Shown one piece after another: positions 24,662 to 33,066 of a DNA stretch of 34,860 nucleotides. A program made the translations under genes and the position numbers. Under the pieces are notes generated by a model. The model saw only the letters and a list, made by a program, of their open reading frames with translations. It did not search any database and had not been told where the DNA came from. The stretch comes from Burkholderiales bacterium RIFCSPHIGHO2_12_FULL_69_20 (GTDB lineage: Bacteria > Pseudomonadota > Gammaproteobacteria > Burkholderiales > Burkholderiaceae_C): NCBI GenBank assembly GCA_001770815.1, contig MESD01000102.1, forward strand, positions 598 to 35,457, in the 5' to 3' direction. Numbering within the stretch: the stretch's first letter is position 1; every line of letters starts with the position of its first letter.

Positions 24662-24724
24662 GTTGGGGGCAGGTTCCGAGGGGTTTCCCCCTGCTGCCCC
24701 CAATGTTGCCCCTTTGTGGGGGCA
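24662..24724. repeat. Integrase arm-type repeats at right end
   Basis: GTTGGGGGCAG (from 24662), CTGCTGCCCCC (from 24691), GTTGCCCC (from 24705) and GTGGGGGCAG are near copies, in both orientations, of the GTTGCCCCC motif found at the left end (14511-14531). They lie between the integrase start and attR and overlap the integrase promoter region, as arm sites of P4-type integrases do, so the integrase may repress its own gene. Confidence 0.5.
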
Positions 24725-24760
24725 GATTCAAGCGGCCCTATGCGGTCACACTCGCGCATG

Positions 24761-24796
24761 AAAAAAGCCCTAGAGCGTTGATTCTCTAAGGCTTTT
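24761..24796 (-). terminator. Element-borne terminator now serving tRNA-Val
   Basis: On the minus strand AAAAGCCTTAGAG pairs with CTCTAGGGCTTTTTT around an 8-base loop, ending in a T-run. It lies 31 bases past the tRNA 3' end, inside the element, so the element appears to supply a new terminator for the tRNA gene it split. Confidence 0.8.
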
Positions 24797-24827
24797 CGTC
24801 TCATGCGGCCCCTTGTGGAGCCTCGTC

Positions 24828-24902
24828 TGGTGGGCGGTGCAGGGTTCGAACCTGCGACCCCTGCCGTGTGAAGGCAGTGCTCTACCGCTGAGCTAACCGC
24901 CC
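24828..24902 (-). tRNA. tRNA-Val (anticodon CAC); its 3' end is attR of the element
   Basis: The minus strand gives a full cloverleaf of 75 bases. The acceptor stem is GGGCGGT/ACCGCCC, the D arm GCTC...GAGC, the anticodon stem CTGCC/GGCAG with loop TTCACAC (anticodon CAC), the T arm GCAGG TTCGAAC CCTGC, then discriminator A and an encoded CCA. It reads valine codon GUG. The 3' end (24828-24845) is repeated at 14456-14472, so the functional tRNA now has a 3' end brought by the element. It is regenerated intact on integration. Confidence 0.95.
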
Positions 24903-24964
24903 GGTATCCCGGGGTTTGCCGGCTCGGTCAAAAACCGGCAAGCCTTGGATTGTGCCACAGCTTT

Positions 24965-25672
24965 TCAGGCCGCCAGCGCACGCCATACGGTCTTGCCACC
25001 GCTGGCCTTGTCCAGCTCGGCCAGCACGCCGTCGTGGGCGGCCAGTTCGTCGGCACTGGGCGCGATCACCGGCAGCGTGAACAGCGACAGGTCGCGCTCG
25101 GGCACGGCGTGCCGGTTGCCGGGCGAGGCATCGTCGGCCTGGATCACCAGCGAATCCTGGCCGCGCGTCAGGCGGATGTAGACCTCGGCCAGCAGCCCAG
25201 CATCGAGCAGCGCGCCGTGCAGCGTGCGGTGGGTGTTGTCGACCTCCAGCCGCCGGCACAGCGCATCCAGGCTGTTGGCCTTGCCGGGGAACATCTCGCG
25301 CGCCATCAGCAGCGTGTCGGTCACCTTGGCGGCCACGGTATGAAAGGGCTGGCGGCCCAGTCGCTTGAGTTCGGCGTTGAGAAAGCCCACGTCGAAGGCC
25401 GCGTTGTGGATGATGATCTCGGCGCCTTCGAGGAAGGCCAGCAGGTCGTCGGCCACCTCGGCGAACTTGGGTTTGTCGGCCAGGAAGGCATCGGTCAGGC
25501 CGTGCACCTTGATCGCCTCCTCGTTGCCCTTGCGCTCGGGGTTGAGGTAGACGTGGCGGTTCGCGCCGGTCAAGCGGCGGCTCACCATCTCGATGCAGCC
25601 GATCTCGACGATGCGGTCGCCGCTCTCGGGGTTCAGGCCGGTGGTTTCGGTGTCGAGGAAGATCTGTCGCAT
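24965..25672 (-). CDS. dnaQ: DNA polymerase III epsilon subunit (proofreading exonuclease)
   Basis: A 235-aa DEDD-family 3'-5' exonuclease. ExoI is FLDTETTG (Asp7, Glu9), ExoII is HNAAFD (Asp94) and ExoIII is HGALLDA (His152, Asp157), the full catalytic set of DnaQ with its general-base His. The C-terminal tail carries a proline-bearing linker and ends LDKASGGKTVWRALAA, as in betaproteobacterial DnaQ, which binds the alpha subunit. The ATG at 25672 gives the canonical MRQIFLDTETTG opening; an in-frame extension to 26212 is a shadow of lgt. It lies upstream of tRNA-Val on the same strand and 14 bases after lgt, so they may share a transcript. Confidence 0.95.
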   Translation of the reverse strand: MRQIFLDTETTGLNPESGDRIVEIGCIEMVSRRLTGANRHVYLNPERKGNEEAIKVHGLTDAFLADKPKFAEVADDLLAFLEGAEIIIHNAAFDVGFLNAELKRLGRQPFHTVAAKVTDTLLMAREMFPGKANSLDALCRRLEVDNTHRTLHGALLDAGLLAEVYIRLTRGQDSLVIQADDASPGNRHAVPERDLSLFTLPVIAPSADELAAHDGVLAELDKASGGKTVWRALAA

Positions 25673-25686
25673 GGTGGGTGGTCGGT

Positions 25687-26493
25687 CTATCGGAAGCTGG
25701 CGGTCTGGCGGCCCGCCCACAGCCACAGCGCGATGCCCGCGGCGATCATCGGCAGGCACAGCCACTGGCCCATGCTCAGGCCCAGCGCCAGCGGGCCGAG
25801 AAAGCTGTCGGGCTCGCGGAAGTATTCGGCACTGAAGCGGAAAGCGCCGTAGCCCACCAGAAAGGCGCCCGACACCTGGCCGGTGGCGCGCGGCCGGCGT
25901 GCATACACCCACAGCAACACGAACAGCAGCAAGCCTTCCAGCGCGAACTGGTAGAGCTGCGACGGGTGGCGCGCCACATCGGTGCCCGACTGCGGAAACA
26001 CCATCGCCCAGGGCAGCGAGGGATCGGCCGGGCGGCCCCACAGCTCGCCGTTGATGAAGTTGCCGATGCGCCCGCTGGCCAGGCCGGTGGGCACGCAGGG
26101 GGCGATCAGGTCGGTGACCTGCAACCAGGGCCGGCCGCGGCTGCGGGCAAAGGCGGCCATCGCCACGATCACGCCCAGCATGCCGCCGTGGAAGGACATG
26201 CCGCCCTTCCACACCGCCAGAATCTCCAGCGGGTTGGCCAGGTAGTGCCCGGGCTTGTAGAACAGCGCGTAGCCGATGCGCCCGCCCAGCACCACGCCCA
26301 GCACACCCCAGAACAGCAGGTCTTCGACGTCGCGCTTGCTCCAGCCGGCATTGGCGTACCAGGGCTGGCGCGCCCGCGCGGCGGCCAGCGCCATGAACAG
26401 CCAGAAGGCCACCAGGTAGGTCAGGCCGTACCAGTGGATCTGCACCGGGCCGAGGGACAGTGCCACCGGATCGAACTGGGGATGCACGAGCAT
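25687..26493 (-). CDS. lgt: Prolipoprotein diacylglyceryl transferase
   Basis: A 268-aa inner-membrane enzyme that attaches diacylglycerol from phosphatidylglycerol to the lipobox Cys of prolipoproteins, the first step of lipoprotein maturation. About seven membrane helices are present. The signature [13 protein letters not shown] begins at Gly141, with Arg142 matching the essential Arg of the family. His102 in SFHGG is the other conserved catalytic-region residue. The opening [24 protein letters not shown] is the usual start. The next gene upstream, a LysR regulator, shares the strand but is unlikely to be related in function. Confidence 0.96.
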   Translation of the reverse strand: MLVHPQFDPVALSLGPVQIHWYGLTYLVAFWLFMALAAARARQPWYANAGWSKRDVEDLLFWGVLGVVLGGRIGYALFYKPGHYLANPLEILAVWKGGMSFHGGMLGVIVAMAAFARSRGRPWLQVTDLIAPCVPTGLASGRIGNFINGELWGRPADPSLPWAMVFPQSGTDVARHPSQLYQFALEGLLLFVLLWVYARRPRATGQVSGAFLVGYGAFRFSAEYFREPDSFLGPLALGLSMGQWLCLPMIAAGIALWLWAGRQTASFR

Positions 26494-26516
26494 CGTGGGG
26501 GACTCCGTCTGTGGGG

Positions 26517-27467
26517 CTACCGGCGCTGGCGTCCGGCGGGCGATTGTCGCTGCTGCGCGGTGGCTGCCAACAGGGGCGGCGTCGGCGCCTGCGACATCAC
26601 ATGGTCGATGAAGCGCTGCACCACCGGCGGCGGTGGCGCGCGCCAGATCAGGCTGGTCTCGCAGTGCAGGCCGGCGTCGTCCACCCGGCGGTAGGCCACG
26701 CCCGGCCGCTGCAGCTGGGTGACCGAGACCGGCACCCAGGCCACGCCCATGCCGGCCGAGACCAGGTTGACGATGGTCTGCATCTGGATCGCCTCCTGCG
26801 CGATGCGCGGCGTGGCGCCCTGGGCGCGGTAAGCCGCCAGCACCGCGTCGAACAGCGAGGGCGCGATCTGGCGTGGAAAGATCACCAGCGGCTCGCCCGC
26901 CACGTCGGCCAGCCGCACGGCCGGCAGCGCCGCAGCCGGGTGCGCCGCGGGCAGGGCCATCACCAGCGGCTCGGCCAACGCGGCCCAGGCGGCAAAGCCC
27001 GGCGGCGCGGCGCCCGGCGCGTGCAGCACGAAGCCGGCATCGATCTCGTCGGCGTCGAAGGCCTCGAGCTGCACGTCCAGCGTGGCCTCGCGCAACTGCA
27101 GTGCCACGTCGGGATGGGCCTCGCGGAAGCTGCGCAACCACTCGGGCAGCGGGCCGTAGGCGATGTTGGAGACGAAGGCCAGCCGCAGCTGCCCGGCCAG
27201 GCCGGCCGCCGCGGCCTGCGCCACGCGCGGCAGCCCCTCGGCCGCGGCCAGCAGGCGCCGGGCGGCGGGCAACAGCGCCGCGCCGGCCGGCGTCAGCACC
27301 ACCGAGCGGCGCGTGCGGACGAACAGCGGCACGCCGATGCTGCGCTCCAGCCCCTGTATCGCCGTGGTCAACGGTGGCTGGGTCATGTGCAGGCGCAGCG
27401 CCGCTCGGCCGAAGTGCAGCTCCTCGGCCAGGGTGACGAACTGGCGCCACAGCCGCAGCTCGATCAT
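26517..27467 (-). CDS. LysR-family transcriptional regulator divergent from ilvD
   Basis: A 316-aa LysR regulator. The winged helix-turn-helix is at residues 1-60 ([41 protein letters not shown]), and the effector-binding domain runs from about 90 to 295 with [21 protein letters not shown] and [12 protein letters not shown]. The tail is a Pro/Gln/Arg-rich extension. The ATG at 27467 is the only start that keeps the domain intact without a long leader. It is divergent from ilvD across 106 bases that hold a LysR-type box, so ilvD is its likely target; LysR members of this kind often sense a pathway metabolite. Confidence 0.92.
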   Translation of the reverse strand: MIELRLWRQFVTLAEELHFGRAALRLHMTQPPLTTAIQGLERSIGVPLFVRTRRSVVLTPAGAALLPAARRLLAAAEGLPRVAQAAAAGLAGQLRLAFVSNIAYGPLPEWLRSFREAHPDVALQLREATLDVQLEAFDADEIDAGFVLHAPGAAPPGFAAWAALAEPLVMALPAAHPAAALPAVRLADVAGEPLVIFPRQIAPSLFDAVLAAYRAQGATPRIAQEAIQMQTIVNLVSAGMGVAWVPVSVTQLQRPGVAYRRVDDAGLHCETSLIWRAPPPPVVQRFIDHVMSQAPTPPLLAATAQQRQSPAGRQRR

Positions 27468-27492
27468 TGATAGGTTTCGCAGATGATTTGAA

Positions 27493-27511
27493 GTCCACAA
27501 ATATATTGGAC
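27493..27511. promoter_or_regulatory. LysR-type binding site between the LysR gene and ilvD
   Basis: GTCCACAAATATATTGGAC has 5-bp arms GTCCA/TGGAC around an AT-rich centre and includes a T-N11-A spacing typical of LysR boxes. It is 62 bases before the ilvD start and 26 bases from the LysR start, in the only AT-rich patch of this region. Confidence 0.6.
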
Positions 27512-27573
27512 TCGGCACCGACACGCGGCCTATCCTCGCGCCCTTCCCGCAGCCCAGACGAAAGAAGCGCCCC

Positions 27574-29256
27574 ATGAGCATCAACCGCCGCTCCAAGAAC
27601 ATCACCGAAGGCGTGGCCCGCGCGCCCAACCGGTCGATGTACTACGCCCTGGGCTACACCGAGGGCGACTTCGGCAAGCCGATGATCGGGGTGGCCAATG
27701 GCCACTCGACGATCACGCCCTGCAACTCGGGCCTGCAGCGGCTGGCCGACGCGGCCGTCATCGGCCTGAAGGAAGCCGGCGCCAACCCGCAGATCTTCGG
27801 CACGCCGACCATTTCGGACGGCATGGCGATGGGCACCGAGGGCATGAAGTACAGCCTGGTCTCGCGCGAGGTGATCAGCGACTGCGTCGAGACCTGCGTC
27901 GGCGGCCAGTGGATGGACGGCGTGATGGTCATCGGCGGCTGCGACAAGAACATGCCCGGCGGCATGATGGGCATGCTGCGCGCCAACGTGCCGGCCATCT
28001 ACATCTACGGCGGCACCATCCTGCCGGGCAAGTACAAGGGCCAGGACCTGAACATCGTCAGCGTGTTCGAGGCGGTGGGCCAGTTCAGCGCCGGCAACAT
28101 GGCCGAAGAAGACTTCTGCGAGATCGAGCGCCGCGCCATCCCCGGCAGCGGCTCCTGCGGGGGCATGTACACCGCCAACACCATGTCGTCGGCGTTCGAG
28201 GCGCTGGGCCTGAGCCTGCCCTACGCGTCGACCATGGCCAACGTCGAGGGCGAGATCGTCGGCATGGTCGAGCACGCGGCCAAGGTGCTGGTCGAGGCGG
28301 TCAAGGCCGACCTGAAGCCGCGCGACATCGTCACCAGGGAATCGCTGGAAAACGCGGTGGCGGTGGTCATGGCCACCGGCGGCTCGACCAACGCGGTGCT
28401 GCACTTCCTGGCCATCGCGCACGCTGCCGAGGTGCCATGGACCATCGACGACTTCGAGCGGGTGCGCCGCCGCACGCCGGTGCTGTGCGACCTGAAGCCC
28501 AGCGGCCAGTACCTGGCGATCGACCTGCACCATGCCGGCGGCATTCCGCAGGTGATGAAGGTGCTGCTCAAGGCCGGCCTGCTGCACGGCGATTGCATGA
28601 CCATCACCGGCAAGACCGTGGCTGAGAACCTGGCCGACGTGCCCGACCTGCCGCGCGCCGACCAGCCGGTGATCCGCACCATCGACAACCCGATGTACGC
28701 CGAAGGCCACCTCGCCATCCTGCGCGGCAACCTGTCGCCCGAAGGCTGCGTGGCCAAGATCACCGGCCTGAAGAGCCCGGTGATGACCGGCCCGGCGCGG
28801 GTGTTCGAGGACGAACAGTCGGCACTGGCCGCCATCATGGCCAAGCAGATCGTGGCCGGCGACGTGATGGTGCTGCGCTACCTGGGCCCCAAGGGCGGCC
28901 CGGGCATGCCCGAGATGCTGGCGCCCACCGGCGCACTGATCGGCCAGGGCCTGGGTGAGAGCGTGGGCCTGGTCACCGACGGGCGCTTTTCAGGCGGCAC
29001 CTGGGGCATGGTGGTGGGCCACGTGGCGCCCGAGGCCGCCGAGGGCGGCAACATCGCGCTGGTGCAGGAGGGTGACTCGATCACCATCGATTCGCACCAG
29101 TTGCTGCTGCAACTGAACGTGGACGACGCCGAACTGGGCCGCCGCCGAGCGGCATGGGTGAAGCCGGCGCCGCGCTACAAGCGCGGTGTGCTGGCGAAGT
29201 TTGCCTACAACGCGTCGAGCGCCAGTTTCGGCGCGGTGCTCGACAAGTTCGAGTAA
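27574..29256 (+). CDS. ilvD: Dihydroxy-acid dehydratase
   Basis: A 560-aa Fe-S dehydratase that converts 2,3-dihydroxy-isovalerate and 2,3-dihydroxy-3-methylvalerate to the 2-oxo acids in valine, leucine and isoleucine synthesis. The cluster cysteines are Cys50 (TPCNSG), Cys123 (GGCDKN) and Cys195 ([12 protein letters not shown]). The ending [20 protein letters not shown] is the second family signature. The length and conserved blocks match IlvD rather than the sugar-acid dehydratases of the same superfamily. It is a single gene with its LysR regulator divergent. Confidence 0.96.
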   Translation: MSINRRSKNITEGVARAPNRSMYYALGYTEGDFGKPMIGVANGHSTITPCNSGLQRLADAAVIGLKEAGANPQIFGTPTISDGMAMGTEGMKYSLVSREVISDCVETCVGGQWMDGVMVIGGCDKNMPGGMMGMLRANVPAIYIYGGTILPGKYKGQDLNIVSVFEAVGQFSAGNMAEEDFCEIERRAIPGSGSCGGMYTANTMSSAFEALGLSLPYASTMANVEGEIVGMVEHAAKVLVEAVKADLKPRDIVTRESLENAVAVVMATGGSTNAVLHFLAIAHAAEVPWTIDDFERVRRRTPVLCDLKPSGQYLAIDLHHAGGIPQVMKVLLKAGLLHGDCMTITGKTVAENLADVPDLPRADQPVIRTIDNPMYAEGHLAILRGNLSPEGCVAKITGLKSPVMTGPARVFEDEQSALAAIMAKQIVAGDVMVLRYLGPKGGPGMPEMLAPTGALIGQGLGESVGLVTDGRFSGGTWGMVVGHVAPEAAEGGNIALVQEGDSITIDSHQLLLQLNVDDAELGRRRAAWVKPAPRYKRGVLAKFAYNASSASFGAVLDKFE

Positions 29257-29305
29257 TGCGGCCTGTCCGGCCCGGCGCCGGGCGTCCGGTCAGCGCTCGC
29301 TGCGC

Positions 29306-29599
29306 TCAGTTGTCGCTGCGCGACGACCGCTCTTGCTTGGGTGGCGGATTGGCGCCGCTGCCCGGGCGCGGCGCACGCAGGCCCAGCGATTCGAACTGCG
29401 CCTCGCGCCGCTTGGCGGCCTTCTCGTCTTCGCGGCGCATGGCGGCGCGCTGGGTCATGCCGGTGCCGTCGGCAAACTTCCACCACACGGCCGCCAGGGC
29501 GAACGGTGCCAGCACCACCCACCACGGCCAGCCCGCCACGAAGCCGAAGCCGGCCAGCTTCAGCAACACCAGGATCACCCCCAAGCCCACCAGCCACAT
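29306..29599 (-). CDS. Small Trp-rich membrane protein (TIGR04438 type)
   Basis: A 97-aa protein starting MWLVGLGVILVLLKLAGFGFVAGWPWWVVLAPFALAAVWWKFAD: two closely spaced hydrophobic helices rich in Trp, then a charged helical tail (MTQRAAMRREDEKAAKRREAQ) and a Pro/Ser end. This matches the betaproteobacterial small Trp-rich protein family, whose function is unknown. The ATG at 29599 is chosen because the protein then begins at the first helix. It lies convergent to ilvD and divergent from the cytochrome c gene. Confidence 0.82.
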   Translation of the reverse strand: MWLVGLGVILVLLKLAGFGFVAGWPWWVVLAPFALAAVWWKFADGTGMTQRAAMRREDEKAAKRREAQFESLGLRAPRPGSGANPPPKQERSSRSDN

Positions 29600-29720
29600 C
29601 GCCGCGCCCCTTTGTGCCAGCCCGGGCTGACAGCCTCGTGTCAACCAGTGCGGGCTAGAATTCGTTTTGGAGACTGTAGTTCAGCCCTGCCTCATTGTTC
29701 CCCCTAGTCGAAAGCACACC

Positions 29721-30026
29721 ATGAAGAAAATCGCCCTGATCGCTGCCCTGGCCGCCGTGGTGGCCGCCCCGGCCTTCGCCAACGCCGACCTGGCCCAGAA
29801 GAAGAGCTGCATGGCCTGCCATGCCACCGACAAGAAACTCGTCGGCCCGGCCTACAAGGACGTGGCCGCCAAGTACGCCGGCCAGAAGGACGCCGCCGCC
29901 AAGCTGGCCACCAAGATCCAGAAGGGTGGCGTTGGCGTTTGGGGCCAGATCCCGATGCCCGCGAATCCCGCCGTGTCCGCCGACGAAGCCAAGCAACTGG
30001 CGGCCTGGGTGCTGACGATCAAGTAA
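29721..30026 (+). CDS. Periplasmic class I cytochrome c (c551/c8 type)
   Basis: A 101-aa exported cytochrome. The first 20 residues are a clear signal peptide (MKKIALIAALAAVVAAPAFA, cleavage after AFA). The heme site CMACH has Cys30, Cys33 and His34; Met79 in GQIPMPAN is the axial ligand. The size and spacing match cytochrome c551/c552 electron carriers. It is a single gene with a strong terminator downstream. The partner (cytochrome oxidase, denitrification enzyme or peroxidase) cannot be told from this window. Confidence 0.92.
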   Translation: MKKIALIAALAAVVAAPAFANADLAQKKSCMACHATDKKLVGPAYKDVAAKYAGQKDAAAKLATKIQKGGVGVWGQIPMPANPAVSADEAKQLAAWVLTIK

Positions 30027-30085
30027 TCGACCCGACAGCCTGGCCACCCCAGAGCCCGCGCGATGCGGGTCGGGTGGCTGCCAGA

Positions 30086-30109
30086 AGCCCGCCTCGTGCG
30101 GGCTTTTTT
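30086..30109 (+). terminator. Rho-independent terminator of the cytochrome c gene
   Basis: AGCCCGC CTCGT GCGGGCT is a 7-bp perfect stem with a 5-base loop, followed by a T-run. It lies 60 bases after the cytochrome c stop. Confidence 0.9.
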
Positions 30110-30175
30110 GCGTCTGGCGTTCGTCAACATCCGATCCGTCGATGCGGCTGGGCGCTGTGGTCCGTGCCTGAAACA

Positions 30176-30201
30176 CATCGGGGCGCCGCAGCACCCCGAT
30201 G
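30176..30201 (-). terminator. Inverted repeat downstream of acs
   Basis: CATCGGGGCG and CACCCCGATG form a 10-bp stem (one mismatched or wobble pair) with a 6-base loop. Read leftwards it is followed by a short TGTTT. A smaller GGCGCC pair lies at about 30215-30228. It is a probable terminator for acs, about 40 bases past its stop. Confidence 0.55.
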
Positions 30202-30239
30202 ACCCCCCGCAAGGCGCCAAGGCGCCCTGCCTGCTGGCG

Positions 30240-32219
30240 TTACAGGTTTTCGCCCAGCTGATCCAGGATGGCCGGGTTCTCCAGCGTCGAGGTGTCCTGG
30301 GTGATGGCCTCGCCCTTGGCCAGGCTGCGCAGCAGGCGGCGCATGATCTTGCCGCTGCGGGTCTTGGGCAGGTTGTCGCCGAAGCGGATGTCCTTGGGCT
30401 TGGCGATCGGACCGATCTCCTTGCCCACCCAGTCGCGCAGCTGCTTGGCGATGGCCTTGGCCTCGTCGCCCACCGGACGCGGGCGCTTGAGCACGACGAA
30501 GGCGCAGATCGCCTCGCCGGTGGTGTCGTCGGGGCGGCCCACCACCGCGGCTTCGGCCACCAGCTCGGTGCAGCTGACCAGGGCCGATTCGATCTCCATC
30601 GTGCCCATGCGGTGGCCGCTGACGTTGAGCACGTCGTCGATGCGGCCGGTGATGGTGAAGTAGCCGGTCTTGACATCGCGGATCGCGCCGTCGCCCGCCA
30701 GGTAGTACTTGCCCTTGAAATCGTCGGGGTAGTAGCTCTTCTTGAAGCGCTCGGGGTCGCCCCAGATGTTGCGGATCATGCTGGGCCAGGGGCGCTTGAC
30801 GACCAGGATGCCGCCCTGGCCCCAAGGCACGTCCTTGCCGGTTTCATCGACCACCGCGGCCATGATGCCGGGGAAGGGCAGCGTGCAGGAGCCCGGGATC
30901 AGCGGCGTGGCGCCCGGCAGCGGCGTGATCATGTGGCCGCCGGTCTCCGTCTGCCAGAAGGTGTCGACGATCGGGCAACGGCCACCGCCCACATGCTTGT
31001 GGTACCACTCCCAGGCAGCCGGGTTGATCGGCTCGCCGACCGAGCCCAGGATGCGCAGCGACGACAGGTCGTAGCTTTTGGGGTGCACCGCGTCGTTGGC
31101 CTCGGCGGCCTTGATCAGGCTGCGGATGGCCGTGGGCGCGGTGTAGAACACGGTGACCTTGTGGTCCTGGATCATCTTCCAGAAGCGGCCGGCATCGGGG
31201 TAGGTGGGCACGCCTTCGAACACGATCTCGGTGCCGCCCAGGGCCAGCGGGCCGTAGGTGATGTAGGTGTGGCCGGTGACCCAGCCGATGTCGGCGGTGC
31301 ACCAGAACACATCCTCGGGCTTGAGGTCAAACGTCAGCTTGGTGGTCAGCGCGGCATGCAGCAGGTAACCGCCGGTGCTGTGCTGCACGCCCTTGGGCTT
31401 GCCGGTCGAGCCGCTGGTGTACAGCAAGAACAGCGGGTGCTCGGCGCCCACCCATTCGGGCTCGCAGGTGGTGGGCTGGGTGCTGATGACGTCGGCCATC
31501 CAGCGGTCGCGGCCTTCGGTCATGGCAATCTCCGAGCCCGAGCGCTTGACCACCAGCACGTTCTTCACCGTGTCGCAGCCACCCAGCGCCAGCGCCTCGT
31601 CGACGATGCTCTTGAGCGGCAGTTGCTTGCCGCCGCGCACCTGGTGGTCGGCGGTGATCACGGCCACCGCGCCGGTGTCCTCGATGCGGTCGCGCACGCT
31701 CTGTGCAGAGAAGCCGCCGAACACCACCGAGTGGATGGCGCCAATGCGCGCGCAGGCCTGCATCGCGGCCACGCCATCGATCGACATGCTGATGTAGATG
31801 ATGACGCGGTCGCCCTTGGTGACGCCCAGGCTCTTCAGCCCGTTGGCGATCTGGCAGGTCTTGGCCAGCAGATCCTGGTAATTGACCCGCGTGACCTCGC
31901 CGCCGTCGGCCTCGAAGATGATCGCGGTCTTGTCGCCCAGGCCACGCTCGATGTTGCGGTCCAGGCAGTTGTAGCTGGCGTTGAGCGTGCCGTCCTCGAA
32001 CCACTTGAAGAACGGCGCGTCGCGCTCGTCGAGCACTTTGCTGAACGGCGTCTTCCAGCTCAGCAGTTCACGCGCCTGGCGGGCCCAGAAGCCTTCGTAG
32101 TCGGCCTCGGCCTCCTGCACCAGCGCGTCGTAGGCGGCCATGCCTTGCACATGGGCACCGGCCACCGAGGCGGCGGAGGGGAGGTAGGTCTTCAACTCGG
32201 TCGGGCCATCAGCGCTCAT
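30240..32219 (-). CDS. acs: Acetyl-CoA synthetase (AMP-forming)
   Basis: A 659-aa ANL-superfamily enzyme that makes acetyl-CoA from acetate, ATP and CoA through acetyl-AMP. The ATP motif [15 protein letters not shown] and the Acs blocks [13 protein letters not shown] and [18 protein letters not shown] are present. Lys624 in [12 protein letters not shown] is the conserved catalytic lysine that Pat-type acetyltransferases modify. The start at 32219 has AGGAG 8 bases upstream. It is transcribed alone, divergent from the YqhA-family gene. A Pat-like GNAT protein lies 2 kb away and may control it. Confidence 0.97.
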   Translation of the reverse strand: MSADGPTELKTYLPSAASVAGAHVQGMAAYDALVQEAEADYEGFWARQARELLSWKTPFSKVLDERDAPFFKWFEDGTLNASYNCLDRNIERGLGDKTAIIFEADGGEVTRVNYQDLLAKTCQIANGLKSLGVTKGDRVIIYISMSIDGVAAMQACARIGAIHSVVFGGFSAQSVRDRIEDTGAVAVITADHQVRGGKQLPLKSIVDEALALGGCDTVKNVLVVKRSGSEIAMTEGRDRWMADVISTQPTTCEPEWVGAEHPLFLLYTSGSTGKPKGVQHSTGGYLLHAALTTKLTFDLKPEDVFWCTADIGWVTGHTYITYGPLALGGTEIVFEGVPTYPDAGRFWKMIQDHKVTVFYTAPTAIRSLIKAAEANDAVHPKSYDLSSLRILGSVGEPINPAAWEWYHKHVGGGRCPIVDTFWQTETGGHMITPLPGATPLIPGSCTLPFPGIMAAVVDETGKDVPWGQGGILVVKRPWPSMIRNIWGDPERFKKSYYPDDFKGKYYLAGDGAIRDVKTGYFTITGRIDDVLNVSGHRMGTMEIESALVSCTELVAEAAVVGRPDDTTGEAICAFVVLKRPRPVGDEAKAIAKQLRDWVGKEIGPIAKPKDIRFGDNLPKTRSGKIMRRLLRSLAKGEAITQDTSTLENPAILDQLGENL

Positions 32220-32416
32220 GTTTGTCTCCTGGAGGTGAAACTGGGAAAGGTCGTTCGGCGAATACCCGGACCTTAGGCAGAGGCTCTTACGAACCCCTTA
32301 CTCGGGCACGACCGCGGGCCCGCTCGGGCCTGACCGGGCGCAAGGCCCATGCCCACCAGCGTGGCACAGACCGCGCCCTAGAATCCGCGGGATTTCCCCG
32401 AATACCCCGTCGCACC

Positions 32417-33058
32417 ATGGCACAGCCCCCTGGAAAGACCACCGCCCCCATGTCACTCCTGCCCCGCATGATCTTCGCCAGCCGCTGGCTGCAACTGCCC
32501 CTGTACCTCGGCCTGATCCTGGCGCAGGGTGTCTACGTGTTCCAGTTCTGGATCGAACTGGTGCACCTGATCGAGGCCGCCTTCGGCAACCAGGCGGCGC
32601 TGATCACGCTGGTCAAGAGCACCGGCTACCAGGCCGCGGCGATCTTCGGGCCGGATGGCAAGTCGATCATCGGCTACGAGCCGATCACCAACCTCAACGA
32701 GACCATCATCATGCTGGTGGTGCTGGCGCTGATCGACGTGGTGATGATCAGCAACCTGCTGATCATGGTGATCATCGGCGGCTACGAGACCTTTGTCTCG
32801 CGCCTGCGCCTGGACGGCCACCCCGACCAGCCCGAGTGGCTGGACCAGGTGAACGCCTCGGTGCTGAAGGTCAAGCTGGCCACGGCCATCATCGGCATCA
32901 GCTCGATCCACCTGCTCAAGACCTTCATCAACGCCGCCAACTACACCGAGAAGGTGCTGATCTGGCAGACGGTGATCCACATCGCCTTCCTGTTCTCGGC
33001 GCTGGCCATCGCGATGGCCGACCGGATCATGCATCCGGCCGGCAGCCAAGGTCACTGA
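32417..33058 (+). CDS. yqhA: YqhA/UPF0114 family membrane protein (TIGR00645)
   Basis: A 213-aa inner-membrane protein of the UPF0114 family with about four hydrophobic helices ([21 protein letters not shown], then [34 protein letters not shown], and the last [24 protein letters not shown]). The [10 protein letters not shown] block is the family signature. The function is not established. The ATG at 32417 is used; ATG at 32450 (MSLLPRM) is an alternative closer to the family's usual start. It is 8 bases ahead of the cation-exchanger gene, so they form an operon, which hints at a shared role in ion homeostasis. Confidence 0.88.
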   Translation: MAQPPGKTTAPMSLLPRMIFASRWLQLPLYLGLILAQGVYVFQFWIELVHLIEAAFGNQAALITLVKSTGYQAAAIFGPDGKSIIGYEPITNLNETIIMLVVLALIDVVMISNLLIMVIIGGYETFVSRLRLDGHPDQPEWLDQVNASVLKVKLATAIIGISSIHLLKTFINAANYTEKVLIWQTVIHIAFLFSALAIAMADRIMHPAGSQGH

Positions 33059-33066
33059 GCGCCGAC

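Noticed and set aside
24965-26212. A 415-aa version of the DnaQ-like protein
   Set aside because: The extra N-terminal 180 residues are lgt read in another frame; the canonical DnaQ opening starts at 25672.
25687-28710. A 1007-aa open frame reading through lgt, the LysR gene and the antisense of ilvD
   Set aside because: Only the last 268 residues are a protein (Lgt). The rest is shadow translation of the LysR and ilvD genes.
30063-32276. A 737-aa plus-strand frame opposite acs
   Set aside because: Its Val/Leu/Asp/His/Gly-rich composition is typical of antisense frames in high-GC genes, and Acs on the minus strand is unambiguous.
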